From Nostoc sp. B(2019) (GTDB lineage: Bacteria; Cyanobacteriota; Cyanobacteriia; Cyanobacteriales; Nostocaceae), in NCBI RefSeq assembly GCF_010091925.1, contig NZ_WVID01000013.1, forward strand, positions 62,001-126,000: DNA of 64,000 nt. The letters run 5' to 3'. Below, piece after piece: positions 61,420 to 64,000 of the stretch (positions are counted from its first letter, which is position 1; each line of letters begins with the position of its first letter). The position numbers and the translations under genes were made by a program. A model generated the notes under the pieces. It saw only the letters and a list, made by a program, of their open reading frames with translations, ran no database searches and was not told where the DNA came from.

Positions 61420-61933
61420 TATTGCTCCTTGCAGCAAAAGAAAATTATTGATTTACAAAATTATTGATACGTTAATAACATTTAGGCATTTTGAGATTAA
61501 ATTCTCCTCAATCTCTTGGAATAAATTCTGTCTTTCTCAAGAGTGACGGAAGAAGTATTGCAAGTAAAACAATCAAAGCGAAAAAATGAAGTATTTTTTC
61601 AATTAAATGTAAGGCATTAATCAAAAGATTTAATTAGCATAAAGCCCTGCAAACACTTAGGATGGCTTAGCTTTAAACCTTACATTTCGTACTAGAAGCT
61701 AGTCACAAAAATGCTAGAAACTAGTCACAAAAATAGTAAAAGTCATTTTTATTTTACTAAGTACATAGATACTATACACAAGCTTGAAATAATTTTTTAC
61801 TTATTCAAATCCACAAAATTAATACCTTTGGTTAATCAACAAAGTGATTGAAGTCAATCTTCAGAGAGAAGATTTATATGAATTAATTTCTTAGTCTAGG
61901 AATGAACAACAAAAGTTTTTAGGGAATAAAATA
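61420..61933. other. Intergenic region, 514 bp, divergent promoters
   Basis: AT-rich spacer between divergent stress genes. Apart from the 22-bp direct repeats at 61692-61735, I see nothing. The right side has AGGGAATAAAATA before ATG 61934. Confidence 0.55.
61692..61735 (+). repeat. Two tandem copies of a 22-bp direct repeat
   Basis: CTAGAAGCTAGTCACAAAAATG is followed at once by CTAGAAACTAGTCACAAAAATA, one A/G and one end-base change. The copies lie about 200 bp upstream of the PRC-barrel/DUF2382 gene in an otherwise unique promoter region, so they might be a regulator's half-sites. Confidence 0.6.
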
Positions 61934-62827
61934 ATGCCACTCCATAGAATAAGTGAATTCGACCCAGACTATCACAATACTATTCAGGGTAAGGACATCA
62001 AAGGAATGGGTGTCTATAGCCAAGGAACTGATGAGAAGATTGGTACAGTAAGTGATGCTGTAGTAGACGACGAAGGTGCGTTTCGTTATTTAATCGTTGA
62101 TATAGGTTTTTGGATTTTTGGCAAAAAAGTATTGCTACCAATAGGTAAAGCGCGTGTTGACTCCACAGCAGACCGTGTATATATCATTGGTATGACAAGA
62201 GAGCAAGCGGAAAATTTACCTGAATATCAAGAGCATACAGCGCTTGACTACGACTATGAAGAACGGGTGCGTGGAGGATATCGCACATCTTCTGTAGAAA
62301 GCTCAGCGCCTCTGGATGCAACATCTACGGCTGCGGTAGCATCAACAGCCGGGCGCACTGCTCCCAGCCCTGATCGCAACAACTACACCTACGCCCAAGA
62401 GCCAGATCTATATGATGTCAGCGCTCACGAAGACCAAACCTTCAAACTCTACGAAGAAAGACTGGTTGCTAACAAACAGCGTCGGAAAACCGGAGAAGTA
62501 GCGATTGGTAAGCACGTTGAAACTGAAACTGCAAGAGTTGCTATTCCGGTAGAAAAAGAGCGAGTTGTGATTGAGCGAGTTACTCCTCAAGACGCAGGTA
62601 AAGTTGTGTCTCCGGAAACAGCTAACTTCCGCGAGGGCGAAGTAGCACACATGGAAATCTACGAAGAAGTTGCTGACGTTCGTAAAGAAGCTTTCGTGCG
62701 TGAAGAAGTTCGAGTACAAAAAGTTGTAGACAAAGAAACCGTTGAAGCTCAAGAAACCATTCGACGCGAAGAATTAGACGTTGACACTGATGGAACTCCA
62801 ATAGTCAATAAAACTGACAAGATTTAA
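61934..62827 (+). CDS. PRC-barrel and DUF2382 stress protein
   Basis: A 297-aa protein. Residues about 15-80 are a PRC-barrel (KGMGVYSQGTDEKIGTVSDA, LIVDIGFWIFGKKVLLPIGK). After a Ser/Ala/Thr-rich linker, residues about 170-295 are a DUF2382 domain of alternating E/K/R/V residues (RKTGEVAIGKHVETETARVA, VVIERVTPQD). The same combination is seen in AvaK, the akinete marker of Anabaena variabilis, and in YsnF-type general stress proteins. It has no signal peptide. AGGGAATAAAATA precedes the ATG. It is divergent from the YflT-like gene and followed by the lipoprotein gene 215 bp on. Confidence 0.87.
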   Translation: MPLHRISEFDPDYHNTIQGKDIKGMGVYSQGTDEKIGTVSDAVVDDEGAFRYLIVDIGFWIFGKKVLLPIGKARVDSTADRVYIIGMTREQAENLPEYQEHTALDYDYEERVRGGYRTSSVESSAPLDATSTAAVASTAGRTAPSPDRNNYTYAQEPDLYDVSAHEDQTFKLYEERLVANKQRRKTGEVAIGKHVETETARVAIPVEKERVVIERVTPQDAGKVVSPETANFREGEVAHMEIYEEVADVRKEAFVREEVRVQKVVDKETVEAQETIRREELDVDTDGTPIVNKTDKI

Positions 62828-63042
62828 CTTAACTAGATTACGTACGTTGCAATACCTTTCGGTTAAGGGGAAAAGGAACAAGGCTGAAATTTACCCTTTA
62901 CTCTTTTCCAAAGCACAAAATAGATAAGAAAAGTATTGGATTACGTTTTAGTTAGTAGGAGCAGGTTATATACCTGCTTATTAGCAAAATATTCTGAGTA
63001 AATTGATGCTGCAAAAGATAGCGTTTAGGTGAGGAAGTCAAA

Positions 63043-63480
63043 ATGAAAATAATTCAACAGTTTCGCCGGATTTTAACAGCTTTAGCCTTGGTATTAGTAC
63101 TAACAACAACAGCCGCCTGTAGTGGTACAGTTCAAGCCAAACAACCCACCCAATTACCGCCTGGAATCAGTCGTAGTGGAGACTATGCTCTGTTAGAACG
63201 CGGTAACAGCGTACAAGGTCAAGATTTTGGTAATTGGGTTGTCGGTACAGCAAAGGGAATTGTCCAAGATGCTTATGTACGTGACAATAACAAATTAGGT
63301 GTTGTGATTACACCTCAAGTTCGTCCGACAGAAGTAAAACCATTAGCAAAATCGTTACTCCAAGGTTTTCACAAGAATTTCCCTAATCAAGACTTGACAG
63401 TTTTGGTGTATGCACCAGATAAAAAACTGATTTTGACGGGTCAGTATGATGTGCAAACAAATCAAATTGAGTATAAGTAA
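63043..63480 (+). CDS. Small lipoprotein of unknown function
   Basis: A 145-aa protein with a signal peptide ending in a lipobox-like TTTAAC (Cys26); the -3 residue is not a typical Leu, so processing is not certain. The mature part has PPGISRSGDYALLERGNSVQ, WVVGTAKGIVQDAYV and LTVLVYAPDKKLILTGQYD; it is polar with short beta strands. GAGGAAGTC is 5 bp before ATG 63043. Its neighbours on the same strand are stress proteins, so it may be an envelope stress factor. Not recognised as a named family. Confidence 0.75.
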   Translation: MKIIQQFRRILTALALVLVLTTTAACSGTVQAKQPTQLPPGISRSGDYALLERGNSVQGQDFGNWVVGTAKGIVQDAYVRDNNKLGVVITPQVRPTEVKPLAKSLLQGFHKNFPNQDLTVLVYAPDKKLILTGQYDVQTNQIEYK

Positions 63481-63547
63481 CTACTCAATTTGCCAAATTC
63501 AAAAAGCAGATTGACATTGATTTGAAGTAGAAAAGGAAAAAATAAAA

Positions 63548-64000
63548 ATGAGTAGCAGTGACAAATATAAACGCGAAATCATGAACGAGTTGGCTCAGGG
63601 GAATACAGAATCTTTAGATGATGTTTCATCTGATCCAACCAAAGATTACCAAAACTTTGATGATTTTGCTCAACGCTCATCCCATGAAGAACGTCGTCAA
63701 TTATTTGGTCGGTCTTTAAACCACGATCGCATTCCTCCCAGCCAGATGGAGCCAGAATTGCAAAAAGCGATCGCTCAGATTAAGCCTAACGAACGCGATG
63801 ATGTTGCACGAGCATTTTTCAAGCACTTGAAGGGAAGAGGTCTAGATGATCGCCATCTGGAGAAAAATTTGGGACTTTCTACTCATAACCCCAACAAGAT
63901 GAATGCTGATGATGTCAGCAAACTTGCAGCCTTTGCTTATCACAATCATCCCGACATTTTCCAAGAAGTCATGGCTGAACAACCAGCGATTCTTAAGTTT
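63548..64000 (+). CDS. Unrecognised protein, 3' end outside window
   Basis: The first 151 codons of a gene from ATG 63548 that remains open at the right edge. The product begins MSSSDKYKREIMNELAQGNT and is hydrophilic, with an acidic stretch (SLDDVSSDPTKDYQNFDDFA), two short helices and a later MNADDVSKLAAFAYHNHPDI. It does not look like a signal peptide or TM protein so far. The stop lies beyond 64000, so its size is unknown. GAAAAGGAA lies about 8 bp upstream of the ATG. By position it belongs with the preceding stress genes. Confidence 0.6.
   Translation, partial: MSSSDKYKREIMNELAQGNTESLDDVSSDPTKDYQNFDDFAQRSSHEERRQLFGRSLNHDRIPPSQMEPELQKAIAQIKPNERDDVARAFFKHLKGRGLDDRHLEKNLGLSTHNPNKMNADDVSKLAAFAYHNHPDIFQEVMAEQPAILKF

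Overview
The window reads as the chromosome of a filamentous, Nostoc/Anabaena-like cyanobacterium. The octamer GCGATCGC (HIP1) occurs throughout, genes are AT-rich, intergenic spaces are full of short interspersed repeats, and cyanobacterial families are present (DevBCA-type exporter, CAAD/CURT1-like membrane protein, Uma2 nucleases, group 2 sigma factor, DUF2382/PRC-barrel stress protein). No rRNA, tRNA or CRISPR array was seen. All functions are inferred from sequence read by eye; no database search was run.

Layout. 1-4.0 kb: a multidomain response regulator (REC, OmpR-type wHTH, HPt, PAS, GAF) running off the left edge, then a universal stress protein. 4.0-6.8 kb: an unrecognised 302-aa protein followed by a cyclooxygenase-like heme dioxygenase with both heme histidines and the catalytic tyrosine. 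6.8-11.2 kb (minus): TetR regulator, HlyD-type adaptor, DUF2834-like membrane protein, DevC permease, DevA ATPase. 12-16 kb: group 2 sigma factor, ureidoglycolate lyase, HicBA toxin-antitoxin, and MocA-like plus XdhC maturation factors for a molybdenum hydroxylase; AllA and XdhC point to purine catabolism.

16.4-32.6 kb (plus) is the most distinctive block: SDR, GMC-family flavin oxidase with an extra C-terminal domain, DUF6765-like protein, an alpha/beta hydrolase with a Cys nucleophile carrying the same extra domain, a nitroreductase-like protein, a membrane di-heme cytochrome c, a polytopic-membrane P450 with a CYP152-like heme loop but a non-canonical I-helix, a membrane-anchored Ser hydrolase, a lactonase-like metallo-beta-lactamase protein, and a GH1 glycosidase interrupted by a permuted solute-binding-protein module. 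It looks like an uncharacterised oxidation/hydrolysis system for a hydrophobic, possibly glycosylated or lactone-containing substrate. The substrate is unknown.

33-41 kb: a REC-histidine kinase, an IS605-type element (TnpB with a divergent ribbon-helix-helix gene, no TnpA), a LysR regulator divergent from an SDR/SMP-30-like/GNAT/ABM-monooxygenase cluster, and a phosphoribosyltransferase. 41-51 kb: a secreted small protein, a 1917-aa alpha-2-macroglobulin lipoprotein that has lost its thioester, and divergent PBP1C. 51-57 kb: accessory DNA with Uma2 genes, tiny ORFs, MITE-like repeats, a 63-bp tandem repeat, a methyltransferase, a Rieske ferredoxin and a 496-aa XRE-HTH protein. 57.7-64 kb: a histidine kinase, a HAD phosphatase and a run of stress/envelope proteins (CAAD, YflT-like repeat protein, PRC-barrel/DUF2382, lipoprotein) ending in a gene cut by the right edge.
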